IMG/VR virus record: IMGVR_UViG_3300045911_000087 | Location: 1-56,011 of that record | Direction: 5' to 3' (one strand) | Length of the DNA: 56,011 nucleotides | Source: a virus | In this document: piece by piece, positions 50,101-56,011 of the stretch | How positions within the stretch are numbered: position 1 is the first letter of the stretch | Layout of the letters: the number at the start of each line of letters is the position of its first letter | Notes under the pieces: generated by a model | What the model was told of the DNA's origin: nothing | What the model saw: only the letters and a program-made list of their open reading frames with translations | Database searches by the model: none | Made by a program: the position numbers and the translations under genes

Positions 50101-50262
50101 AATAGGATGCTTCGCTACGTCGCCTGTTGCACTGGCCGTAGGATCATTTGGGCTAAACGGTCTAGCCATCTCGAAGAGCTTAGGCATATATGCATTGACA
50201 TATCTCCTGTCTTCGGTAAAAAATTTGGTTTTGAAGAAATCTTTGAAGTTAACGGCTTTCAT
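47122..50262 (-). CDS. Very large unknown protein with FKDFF N-terminal motif
   Basis: A 1046-residue protein. The N-terminus MKAVNFKDFFKTKFFTEDRR carries the shared terminal motif. The body is hydrophilic, rich in R, D, G, Q and P, without membrane segments. Around residues 380-500 it has Tyr/Pro-rich blocks (HLPHFEKEIIEVDKDGREI, YVDVHPDDYEAIQRATRR). The C-terminal third has Q/P/A-rich linkers and helical pieces. No catalytic motif was recognised. Large size, low hydrophobicity and the terminal motif make it a candidate internal head protein injected with DNA; this is inference. Confidence 0.55.
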   Translation of the reverse strand: MKAVNFKDFFKTKFFTEDRRYVNAYMPKLFEMARPFSPNDPTASATGDVAKHPIRIDNDDIEFLQQFPPDLWGRALHARYHDDLYAALRAREEARGPKYEELVQKIKQALLSGNLDMLRDMVPPHTLRQIQNNYGPEWAERYRGGNLEKAATGAAKDIAYYAVEEAMPDTVNDEPRVYEFRGQGKGVRRIKAHPFINRLIHKLERTRGHQHAPHTGLSKYGHETGQYGYDLHGVKEGRPKKKAGDSDIPHSTQGMQMPSHQTVVDRMKDFLATNAHGIYGDLPRPGEEIELPSGEKVRVKGFQPVAAGKGGRQGGGEHVQDSFIREKYQNPLESKYYTLLGLANAPFKTLSGEEVNPRSFPSNDKKRAEAVRLARQDIEWLKRNGGISGPPIPGHHQHWKGIPFDQRQTVHLPHFEKEIIEVDKDGREIKTKIDMPYVRPAGYFRSIGILPEDYETDEEGKIIIDPRTGQPKLAIPDEERRGYQKDYVDVHPDDYEAIQRATRRKGVYAAGALSLNQNTSGAQPLEYGHKDYHDKMFQIFGPEPGDDRPRPTTAMKINKLDSQGRFDRTGEGGLFYDDIIRGIRSCLKGADCGEATVWERNIGLNNIEEIHQIIVQRMQQNLNDPDMLEPSKRATFAKTQTSMIMQQDHEGGRTRRKRILDPTLRQTSMDRATKSAETGEESSATTQDIVSQKLRDRGFYRDELGDTVNRKQLSGQHKFPYDVRQMRALLDELRQEAGSADAEAQVAKERSRQDVGQEIITLLSKSIQDKKVVALQIYELIKKMIEVDGYTSDVEQAANEVMAAITKEAQTSAQLVANFAQHPLTRKYSDSDELRAGQQAQQQPQQAQAGGKDKDLDVAIDKLWDDYLNNIDTDENDKIVPSDQMRTALLPQGGEKVSRLAKLIASNFPGKEEAIAAGVQDAIYDALDMEKPAEQKPAVAPTPVRPQQQAPKQPIPIRPQVPAAAAARDVGTLSARERAAKTPDWKVLKDNRDFLALAFHQTFLTRLRKESLENLRAAILRDHGNAANQDEVQQALLNIDQEMKSL

Positions 50263-50305
50263 TTAATTACAACCCCATTTCGTAATCCCGAAACTATATA
50301 TTAGC

Positions 50306-51178
50306 ATGAGCAGCAATATGTTATTTATTCCCCGACCCAGCAAAGAAGAGTACAGTGCTTACGCCAACTGTGCTTCTTGCAATGATTTAGGTGCAACCGA
50401 TCCCTTGGTAAAAATCGGTCCCAGACGTTCCAGACTCAAAGTTAGAGAACAAATTAAAGAATATGTTCTCACTATGCTGGGTGCCCCGGTAATTCAGTTA
50501 GAGCTAGACGAACAACAAGTTTACAATGCAATTGATTTTGCTCTTCAAATATTTGAAGACTATGCTCCTGCTGAATACTTCCAATATTACACCTTTTATG
50601 CTACGCCGGGGCAAAGCGTTTACGAATTGCCAGCCGACGTAGGATACGTTCGTAATATCTATTACAAAGAAACCGCTAATTATGCATTTTCTTCATCAGA
50701 TTTAGGTGGTGTAATCCCCCTCGAATACATGGGAGCGGGTGCTTATGGCAGTATTGCAGGCGGTATTAACCCTCAACAGCCTGTCTGGGGCAAGATGGGC
50801 GAATGGGTCTTGTACAAACAATATGAGGATATGTACAACCGAATTTCAGGTCAACAGGGTGGCTGGGAATGGCTTGGCGGATACAATCACGTCAAATTGT
50901 ATCCTACCCCTTATAGAAGTTTCCCGGTAATTGTTCGATATTTGCAACGCCGACCGGACTTTGCAATGGTCACTCAGGCCATGCAAGAAGGTGCTTTGGC
51001 ATTTGCCAAGATTATTCTCGGCAGAATTCGTTCTAAAATTCAGAACCCACCCGGTCCCAACGGTGGCATTCAGTTGGACGGCCAACAAATTCTTCAAGAA
51101 GGGCTGGAAGAGAAAAAAGAATGGGAAGAAAAGCTACTCAATAAATGGGGCGATTTGCTTGGTCCTTCTATGGGGTAA
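50306..51178 (+). CDS. 13: Neck protein (gp13-like)
   Basis: A 290-residue protein. LKVREQIKEYVLTMLGAPVI, then LELDEQQVYNAIDFALQIFE and DYAPAEYFQYYTF, LPADVGYVRNIYYKE and W-E-W-L-G-G-Y-N-H-V-K-L-Y-P-T-P match the T4 gp13-type head-completion protein layout. In T4, gp13 and gp14 join the filled head to the tail. The gene is divergent from the 1046-residue gene, with a 43-nt spacer containing TATATATT. Confidence 0.65.
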   Translation: MSSNMLFIPRPSKEEYSAYANCASCNDLGATDPLVKIGPRRSRLKVREQIKEYVLTMLGAPVIQLELDEQQVYNAIDFALQIFEDYAPAEYFQYYTFYATPGQSVYELPADVGYVRNIYYKETANYAFSSSDLGGVIPLEYMGAGAYGSIAGGINPQQPVWGKMGEWVLYKQYEDMYNRISGQQGGWEWLGGYNHVKLYPTPYRSFPVIVRYLQRRPDFAMVTQAMQEGALAFAKIILGRIRSKIQNPPGPNGGIQLDGQQILQEGLEEKKEWEEKLLNKWGDLLGPSMG

Positions 51179-51182
51179 AAAT

Positions 51183-51779
51183 ATGAAGTCATATAAAGAA
51201 TGGTATCAAGAAAAGAATATCGGTGATTCCGGCGAGCTTAAATTCCTCAGCAAAGATGAATTTACCAAGCTCGCCTTGGAGTATTTCGGTATTGTTCTTA
51301 AAGGTAATTTGAAAACCTATTTTGAACATCGTGAAAATATGCTTGTCGAAGCAGTTGAAACTTCTCGATACGGTATTGAAGTCAATTATCGCACCAAAAA
51401 AGACGAAGTTTTGGAAGGTTTCGCCAAGGTTGCTTTGGGGTATGTAAGTGCCGCTCTCAAAAATAATGGTTATCACACAAAACACGTTTTTACAGAAAAA
51501 CCTCTTCGTTTATTGGTTTCCACAAGAAATTGGGACGATGGCGAATGGGCTGGTGTTGTCACTTGGAATGCAGAACATGCCTGCTTTGTAATATCCAAGG
51601 GATTTTACAATCGTGAAAGAAAGACGGTTTCCATTCAGACAAATAAGAAATGTGACGCCGATAATGCAGCAGAAATAGCCAAGGAATTGAACAATATGAT
51701 GCATCACTTGAAGGATCAACCTGATCGTCATCAAGAGAAATTGAAACCAGTTCCGTTAAAGAGAGGGCCAAAGGGATGA
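51183..51779 (+). CDS. Unknown protein with YKEWY N-terminal motif
   Basis: The start at 51183 (MKSYKEWYQEKN) is clear because it lies 4 nt after the gp13-like stop; longer upstream readings are out of context. 198 residues. The first ten residues are strikingly like the T4 capsid-targeting peptide pattern (M-K-x-Y-x-E-aromatic-x-x-E). The rest is an alpha/beta domain (NGYHTKHVFTEKPLRLLVST) and a basic Pro/Lys tail. Function unknown; packaging in the head is a testable inference. The stop overlaps the Nudix start (ATGA). Confidence 0.6.
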   Translation: MKSYKEWYQEKNIGDSGELKFLSKDEFTKLALEYFGIVLKGNLKTYFEHRENMLVEAVETSRYGIEVNYRTKKDEVLEGFAKVALGYVSAALKNNGYHTKHVFTEKPLRLLVSTRNWDDGEWAGVVTWNAEHACFVISKGFYNRERKTVSIQTNKKCDADNAAEIAKELNNMMHHLKDQPDRHQEKLKPVPLKRGPKG

Positions 51780-52366
51780 TTTGTTGCCACTGCGGAGAAC
51801 CCAGCAACCAAGATATTTGTGATGGCTGCTTAGCGTGGGGCGTTACTCAAGAAGACGTATTCCCCACGTTCTCTGAACAATTTCACAGAATCGGAAAAGA
51901 CGGCAAGCGTTATTGGCATCAGTCCGGGGCCGGAATCCTTTTTACGGATGGACATTCTATTTTGTTGCTAAAGCGGAAAGAGCCGAGCGACAATGCAGGG
52001 ACGTGGGGAATTCCGGGTGGCGGCGCTAAAAAGGGCGAAAGCCCCATCGCTACGGCGTGGCGTGAAACCAAGGAAGAGTGCGGTGCTGGGCCTCAAGGCT
52101 ACCAAATCGAAAAGTTCCACGAAAAAGATGGCCACCACAACTTCCACGTCTTCATGTACAGGATTTCCAAGCCGTTCGAGTGCGAAATCAGTAAAGAACA
52201 TAGCGAGGCTAAGTGGATACCCATCAACGAGTTAAGCAAATACAAATTGCATCCTAAAATGGCCGAACACTGGCCGTCATACAAACGTGTGATAGATCGT
52301 AAAATCCCCAAGAACTCGTTCTCGGAGTGGTTGGCGAGCAAAAATGTGCTTGACAGCCAAAAGTAG
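51776..52366 (+). CDS. Nudix hydrolase with N-terminal zinc knuckle
   Basis: A 196-residue protein. The Nudix box GGAKKGE-x7-RETKEECGA is perfect (G-x5-E-x7-R-E-x2-E-E-x-G). N-terminal cysteines C-C-H-C and C-D-G-C could bind zinc. The C-terminus SFSEWLASKN resembles the shared terminal motif. Nudix enzymes hydrolyse nucleoside diphosphates linked to other moieties, such as oxidised dNTPs, ADP-ribose or NAD; the substrate cannot be told. ADP-ribose would be of interest given the ART-HD protein at 21164. Confidence 0.9.
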   Translation: MICCHCGEPSNQDICDGCLAWGVTQEDVFPTFSEQFHRIGKDGKRYWHQSGAGILFTDGHSILLLKRKEPSDNAGTWGIPGGGAKKGESPIATAWRETKEECGAGPQGYQIEKFHEKDGHHNFHVFMYRISKPFECEISKEHSEAKWIPINELSKYKLHPKMAEHWPSYKRVIDRKIPKNSFSEWLASKNVLDSQK

Positions 52367-52377
52367 AAGGGTACAAT
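52350..52377 (+). promoter_or_regulatory. Sigma70-like promoter
   Basis: TTGACA (52350-52355), a 16-nt spacer and TACAAT (52372-52377), overlapping the end of the Nudix gene. It precedes the small gene at 52417. Confidence 0.6.
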
Positions 52378-52416
52378 CTGTTCTGTTGTAAAGCCGAAAT
52401 AATTTTGAGGCAAAAC

Positions 52417-52617
52417 ATGAACGCCACAGAATGCCAAAGAATTTGTGTTGATTGTAAAAATCTCGATGAATGCCCGCTGTTGAAAACGATCAAAAAACAC
52501 CCGAAAGGTATCAGCGGCAAAAAACTTGCAGAAGAAGTAAGTCTGCCTTTTGCTGAAGTGAATTTTCTTTTACTTCAGCTTTGCCTTATTTCTCAATTTG
52601 TTTTGAGGTCTTCTTGA
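52417..52617 (+). CDS. Small Cys-containing protein
   Basis: 66 residues from the ATG at 52417, with GAGG upstream and a good promoter 40 nt before. ECQRICVDCKNLDECP holds four cysteines, perhaps a zinc site; then KKHPKGISGKKLAEEVSLPFAEVNFLL looks like a small winged-helix-type segment. It overlaps the convergent gene by 32 nt. A small DNA-binding regulator is possible but unproven. Confidence 0.5.
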   Translation: MNATECQRICVDCKNLDECPLLKTIKKHPKGISGKKLAEEVSLPFAEVNFLLLQLCLISQFVLRSS

Positions 52618-53410
52618 TAAGGCGTCGGACTATTTTCTTCTTGTTCTGATCGCTCTTAGATTGAATTAACTGCATTTTTTGTTCGCCCTTTTCTCGGCAT
52701 TTATCAAACAGCTTTTTTACTCCGTCCATGCCGTCTTTGGCATAGGCACTAGCCATTTGTTTGTATTTGTCGTTGAAGGGGATGCCGTTATCGGCCCGCC
52801 AAGTATTCTGGCCTAGATATTCATCATATAAGAAGGTCAGTTCTGAAAGCTGACTTCTTTCAATGGCCTCTTCTTGATGTTGCTCCCGCAGTTTGTAATC
52901 TGGCTTCTTGGGAACAACCAGAAATTGTCCGAATGGCTCGCCGTATCTAAAGATGTGCGTTTGACCTTCGAGCGGGCTTTTGAATACGATAAAGAAAAAT
53001 CTCGTCCACCATTGGGTTTGTATGTGCCCCGGTAGCATCAAGGGTACATCCCCTATTTCGTCAACGAAATATCTTGGGTGGGGTTCGAGTCGGATAACGT
53101 ATCCGTCTGGGACTTTAATATCCGTTCCACTTTGATAGCCGTAATGTCCACTTGCGAAACATTTGAATGGTAGGTCTGGATTTGAAAACTGTACTTTACC
53201 GTCCACTCTGGTAACTCTTTGTTCTTCTTCATATGGATACAAAAACTCTATTCCGTAAGTATTCCCTTCGACAAATGGCACGCAATGCCACGGTTGAGGC
53301 GGGCCTCCATCTCCGTGATAATTATTGATCCCCGCCCAACCGGGAATTTTAAGTTTGATTGGGCGGGGTGGTAACGCTTTGCCTAAGCGATATGCAATGT
53401 CTATAGTCAT
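52586..53410 (-). CDS. Unknown conserved protein, paralogue of 39971-40798
   Basis: The start at 53410 (MTIDIAYRLGKALPP) forms an ATGA overlap with the upstream stop. 274 residues. P-R-P-I-K-L-K-I-P-G-W-A-G, VPFVEGNTYGIEFLYPYEEE, R-L-E-P-H-P-R-Y-F-V-D and GHIQTQWWTRFFFIVFK with H-I-F-R-Y-G-E-P-F-G-Q-F-L parallel the first copy. The C-terminal basic helical tail differs. Here it follows a signal-peptide protein rather than tail genes. Function unknown. Confidence 0.6.
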   Translation of the reverse strand: MTIDIAYRLGKALPPRPIKLKIPGWAGINNYHGDGGPPQPWHCVPFVEGNTYGIEFLYPYEEEQRVTRVDGKVQFSNPDLPFKCFASGHYGYQSGTDIKVPDGYVIRLEPHPRYFVDEIGDVPLMLPGHIQTQWWTRFFFIVFKSPLEGQTHIFRYGEPFGQFLVVPKKPDYKLREQHQEEAIERSQLSELTFLYDEYLGQNTWRADNGIPFNDKYKQMASAYAKDGMDGVKKLFDKCREKGEQKMQLIQSKSDQNKKKIVRRLIKKTSKQIEK

Positions 53411-54108
53411 GGCCCCCAACCATTTGGTTCTTTGAAATCTTCTTTCTTAATCATAGGGCCGGGAGGCGAATTGTACCAGTCATAAGCAGGCCATTCTTGG
53501 TCAATATTTGCAGTTTGATAGTAATGCAGATATTCCTTGCTGTTTTTGACAGCTTGATTCAGCAATTTTTTCAAATCAGCGTGTTTTTCGCCTCTCAGAA
53601 GTCGTTGCTTCATGTATAGCCACATAGCCTCTCGTTCAAAATCTTCATTTTTGTAATCATTCAAATCTGCGTTATTTCTTTTTACTGCCTTTTCGTAAAA
53701 TTCTTTGGCAACATCTGGCACATCTAGTATTTTGCAGACGCTGCCAAGACGATCTATTTTTGCTTTTTCTAATTCATAACCTTTTGGGTATCTTAATTTT
53801 TCATCCAAAAACCAAATTGAAGGCATTCTTATTTCTGGGTCATCACTTGAAATGTTAAAATATGATCTGTAGATTCTTATCGACCGTACTCGTGTCTCTA
53901 AGTCTTCGCCATATATTCCAGCACAATACACACCTTGTAGAGCGGGCCAACCAATTTTTCTAAGATCGGAATCTGCCTTTTCTCGAATGCGCCAACTATC
54001 ATCACCAAGTTGTTTAATGAGTTGTTGTATTTCTTTTGTGGGTGGGGGCATATGAATAGTTTCATCGCCCAATAGACCAAGCCAAAGCAACAAAAATAGA
54101 GAGAACAT
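53407..54108 (-). CDS. Exported protein with HEAT-like segment
   Basis: A 233-residue protein. The N-terminus MFSLFLLLWLGLLGDET is a likely signal peptide or anchor. Residues 28-75 (IQQLIKQLGDDSWRIREKAD then LRKIGWPALQGVY) follow the HEAT-like pattern very common in planctomycete secreted proteins. The rest is helical. It would act in the periplasm or membrane of the host. It may be host-derived and is one reason to suspect a planctomycete host. It starts 1 nt after the uracil-DNA glycosylase stop. Confidence 0.6.
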   Translation of the reverse strand: MFSLFLLLWLGLLGDETIHMPPPTKEIQQLIKQLGDDSWRIREKADSDLRKIGWPALQGVYCAGIYGEDLETRVRSIRIYRSYFNISSDDPEIRMPSIWFLDEKLRYPKGYELEKAKIDRLGSVCKILDVPDVAKEFYEKAVKRNNADLNDYKNEDFEREAMWLYMKQRLLRGEKHADLKKLLNQAVKNSKEYLHYYQTANIDQEWPAYDWYNSPPGPMIKKEDFKEPNGWGP

Positions 54109-54669
54109 TTATTTGTCCAATTCTTTTTTTATCTCCTGAAAATCTTCCCATGCTTTGTCTTTTTCTGCCGGGTTTCTCAGAAGATACGCAGGATGGAAGG
54201 TTACACGAACTTTTGAACCATTGTGTTCGTACCAACTCCCCCGCAGATTATTTACAGAGGTTTTTACGCCCAAAAGATTTTGAGCGGCAGTCGCCCCAAG
54301 ACAAACAATGATCTTGGGAGAAATAACTTTAAGTTGTAAATCAAGAAAGGGGCGACAATTTCTTGATTCTTGCGGAGTTGGCACCCGGTTATATTCTGGT
54401 CTGCATTTAATGATATTGAGAATATAAACTTCGTCTCTATTCAATCCGCAATTATTCAGAAGGATATTTAGTAACTCTCCTGCTCTACCAACAAACGGTC
54501 TTCCTGTTTCGTCTTCCGTGCGACCGGGTGCCTCTCCACAAAACACAATCCTGCTTTCAGGATTGCCTTCGCCAAAAACTGTCCTCGTTCTACTGGACGC
54601 CAAATCTGGACATTTGGTACAGTTGCAAACCTTCTCGTTTAGCAACTGAAGCATTTTGGCTTTTTGCAC
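54109..54669 (-). CDS. Family 4 uracil-DNA glycosylase (Fe-S type)
   Basis: A 186-residue protein. CNCTKCPDL near the start, IVFCGEAPGRTEDETGRPFV with GRAG, NIIKCRPEYNRVPTPQE, C-R-P-F-L and FHPAYLLRNP are the family 4 motifs. Four cysteines, including the first C-x2-C and the later K-C and N-C, fit the Fe-S cluster. No UdgX-type KRIH insertion. It removes uracil from DNA, so the phage genome is unlikely to be uracil-substituted. Confidence 0.9.
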   Translation of the reverse strand: MQKAKMLQLLNEKVCNCTKCPDLASSRTRTVFGEGNPESRIVFCGEAPGRTEDETGRPFVGRAGELLNILLNNCGLNRDEVYILNIIKCRPEYNRVPTPQESRNCRPFLDLQLKVISPKIIVCLGATAAQNLLGVKTSVNNLRGSWYEHNGSKVRVTFHPAYLLRNPAEKDKAWEDFQEIKKELDK

Positions 54670-54672
54670 GGG

Positions 54673-55401
54673 TTAATCCCTTTTTATTGTAGCAGCCTTG
54701 TTGCAAGCAGACAAATATCCGTCGATATTTTCTCCTGCATCCATCCACCAGCCATCGACCTTGTGAGCCGACAATTTTCCAATCTTCAAATAACGGTTGT
54801 TTACGTCTGTGATTTCAAGCTCGTTTCTCTTCGATGGAGATAGACTGCGAATGAAATCCCACACATTCTTATCATACATATAAAGTCCGGTTGCGATCAA
54901 GTTGGATTTCGGAGCCTTGGGTTTCTCTTCAATAGAAATGATTCTTCCCGTCTTGTCGAGTTCCACTACACCATAGTGCTGCGGATTTTCTACTTCGGAT
55001 AAGAATATCTTTGCTCCATCTGGATTTGCTTCAAATTCTTGAACTGCATCGCCAAAACCATTTTCAAAAATGTTGTCGGCTAGAATAACACAAATGGCTT
55101 CATTGTCGGCCCAATCTTCGGCCAATGACAAAGCATCAGCAATGCCTCTTGCTTCTTTTTGGTATGTATAGTGAAGGTGTTTTAGACCGAATTCTTCACC
55201 GTTACCAAGAATTCTCAAAAACTCACCAGCGGCATTACCTCCACAGACAAGGAGAATATCTTTAATGCCGCTACGGACCAAACTTTCGATTGGCCAGTAA
55301 ATCATTGGCTTGTTGTAAACTGGTAACAAACACTTATTTGTGACTTTTGTTAAAGGGTAAAGCCTCGTCCCCATTCCACCTGCAAGTATAACGCCTTTCA
55401 T
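54673..55401 (-). CDS. Sugar-1-phosphate nucleotidyltransferase (RmlA-like, short form)
   Basis: The start at 55401 (MKGVILAGGMGTRLYPLTK) has AGGAGG upstream; a 41-residue upstream extension is rejected. 242 residues. G-G-x-G-T-R-L-x-P-x-T, KCLLPVYNKPMIYWPIE, CVILADNIFENGF and VDGWWMDAGENIDGYL are the motifs of glucose-1-phosphate thymidylyltransferases. It makes NDP-sugars (probably dTDP-glucose), which could supply the glycosyltransferases at 4283, 4935, 32241 and 33296. Confidence 0.87.
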   Translation of the reverse strand: MKGVILAGGMGTRLYPLTKVTNKCLLPVYNKPMIYWPIESLVRSGIKDILLVCGGNAAGEFLRILGNGEEFGLKHLHYTYQKEARGIADALSLAEDWADNEAICVILADNIFENGFGDAVQEFEANPDGAKIFLSEVENPQHYGVVELDKTGRIISIEEKPKAPKSNLIATGLYMYDKNVWDFIRSLSPSKRNELEITDVNNRYLKIGKLSAHKVDGWWMDAGENIDGYLSACNKAATIKRD

Positions 55402-55453
55402 TTTTTTCTTCCTCCTTCTGGAATACCTAGTTAATAGAGTGGGAGGAAAACAA

Positions 55454-55966
55454 ATGTTAAAGAAGACTATTTTGATTTTTACTATTTTTGCCCTGCTTGC
55501 CGCAGGGTATTTTTGTCTCCCCAAATATACCGCCGAAGTTTGTCGAAGAAAGCAATTCGTAGTGGATAGAGACTTCGTGTCTATGCGAAAGTCGCTGTCT
55601 CAAGGTCGATTTGAGGAAGAAATATTGCGTGCAAACAACGCAACTATGATACAAAAAAGCTGGATTGATAAAGGGTTTCACATCGAAAGACCCCTGAGAA
55701 AAGACAGATATTGGGAGTTTAATGGGGTTTTGCAGGCTAAAGTGAGCGTCAATGATCCCCGAACCGGGCAAATGACGGTAGACTTGCAACATAAAGTCTT
55801 AGTGACGCCCGAACAAATTGATTTAGAGGCAACCGTTCCCAGAAATCTAGGGAAATCTGGGTTTGACGAAATCACTCCTGTTCTCTGCCGTTATACGCAA
55901 AGAACCTTCAATGGATTGACCCGTACTGGCATTGCGGCAATGCTCCTATCGGGGAAAGTCTCGTAG
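55454..55966 (+). CDS. Membrane-anchored unknown protein
   Basis: The start at 55454 (MLKKTILIFTIFALLAAGYF) has GGGAGG upstream. 170 residues: one N-terminal transmembrane or signal segment, then a soluble part rich in charged residues (VDRDFVSMRKSLSQGRFEE, RTGQMTVDLQHKVLV). No lysis or enzyme motif is seen. Divergent from the nucleotidyltransferase gene. The bases 55967-56011 hold no recognisable feature. Confidence 0.5.
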   Translation: MLKKTILIFTIFALLAAGYFCLPKYTAEVCRRKQFVVDRDFVSMRKSLSQGRFEEEILRANNATMIQKSWIDKGFHIERPLRKDRYWEFNGVLQAKVSVNDPRTGQMTVDLQHKVLVTPEQIDLEATVPRNLGKSGFDEITPVLCRYTQRTFNGLTRTGIAAMLLSGKVS

Positions 55967-56011
55967 ACTTTATCCCCGATTACTTTTCGCCCTATGTTGA
56001 GCGACCCATTC

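Noticed and set aside
54109-54669. UdgX-type enzyme
   Set aside because: The characteristic KRIH insertion is absent; motifs fit ordinary family 4.

Overview
The window reads as part of a large, strictly lytic-looking tailed phage with a contractile tail and a T4-type gene core. It carries a tail sheath protein (gp18-like), two tail tube proteins (gp19-like), a sheath stabiliser (gp15-like), a neck protein (gp13-like), a baseplate-hub protein (gp26-like), the SbcD/SbcC-type gp47/gp46 nuclease pair and a gp55-like late sigma factor. No integrase, tRNA or CRISPR array was seen. The host cannot be read directly. The signal-peptide proteins at 53.4-54.1 kb and 55.5 kb have the style of planctomycete secreted proteins, so a planctomycete host or past gene exchange with one is a reasonable inference only.

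Layout. 1-2.3 kb: end of a giant protein of about 27 repeats of 20 residues (fibre or adhesin-like), then a Pro/Gly-rich peptide. 2.4-7.8 kb: a tightly overlapping plus-strand operon with a DUF4326 protein, an HNH nuclease, gp47, two glycosyltransferase-like proteins and gp46. 7.9-14.7 kb: nucleotide metabolism and nucleases (B12-dependent ribonucleotide reductase, HNH endonuclease, CTP synthase, class II glutamine amidotransferase, PD-(D/E)XK-type nuclease). 14.7-18.4 kb: two large proteins of unknown role. 18.5-21.0 kb: an IS200/IS605-type element with a broken tnpA, an intact tnpB and two passenger ORFs. 21.0-28.1 kb: a GC-richer minus-strand cassette (ParB-like protein; MoxR-type AAA ATPase; HExxH/VWA protein; unknown protein; ADP-ribosyltransferase-HD fusion; interrupted small protein) with host-type promoters and strong terminators. 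28.2-43.4 kb: baseplate, tail and neck genes mostly on the minus strand, broken by a plus-strand block of small proteins, glycosyltransferases and the sigma factor. 43.5-46.2 kb: an HNH homing-endonuclease gene split by a second IS605-type element. 46.2-56.0 kb: neck and unknown virion genes, Nudix hydrolase, family-4 uracil-DNA glycosylase and a sugar nucleotidyltransferase.

How it fits together. RNR, CTP synthase and the amidotransferase would supply nucleotides, gp46/47 and the PD-(D/E)XK protein would process DNA, and the gp55-like sigma factor would drive virion genes; TATAAATA or near matches lie upstream of at least two of them. Several unrelated proteins share a short terminal peptide of the form F/Y-x-D/E/Q-aromatic-hydrophobic, which resembles the capsid-targeting peptide of T4 internal head proteins. 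This raises the possibility that a set of proteins is packaged in the head. The 21-28 kb cassette is the best candidate for an undescribed system, because it combines a AAA-VWA machine with an ART-HD fusion enzyme under two near-identical promoters.
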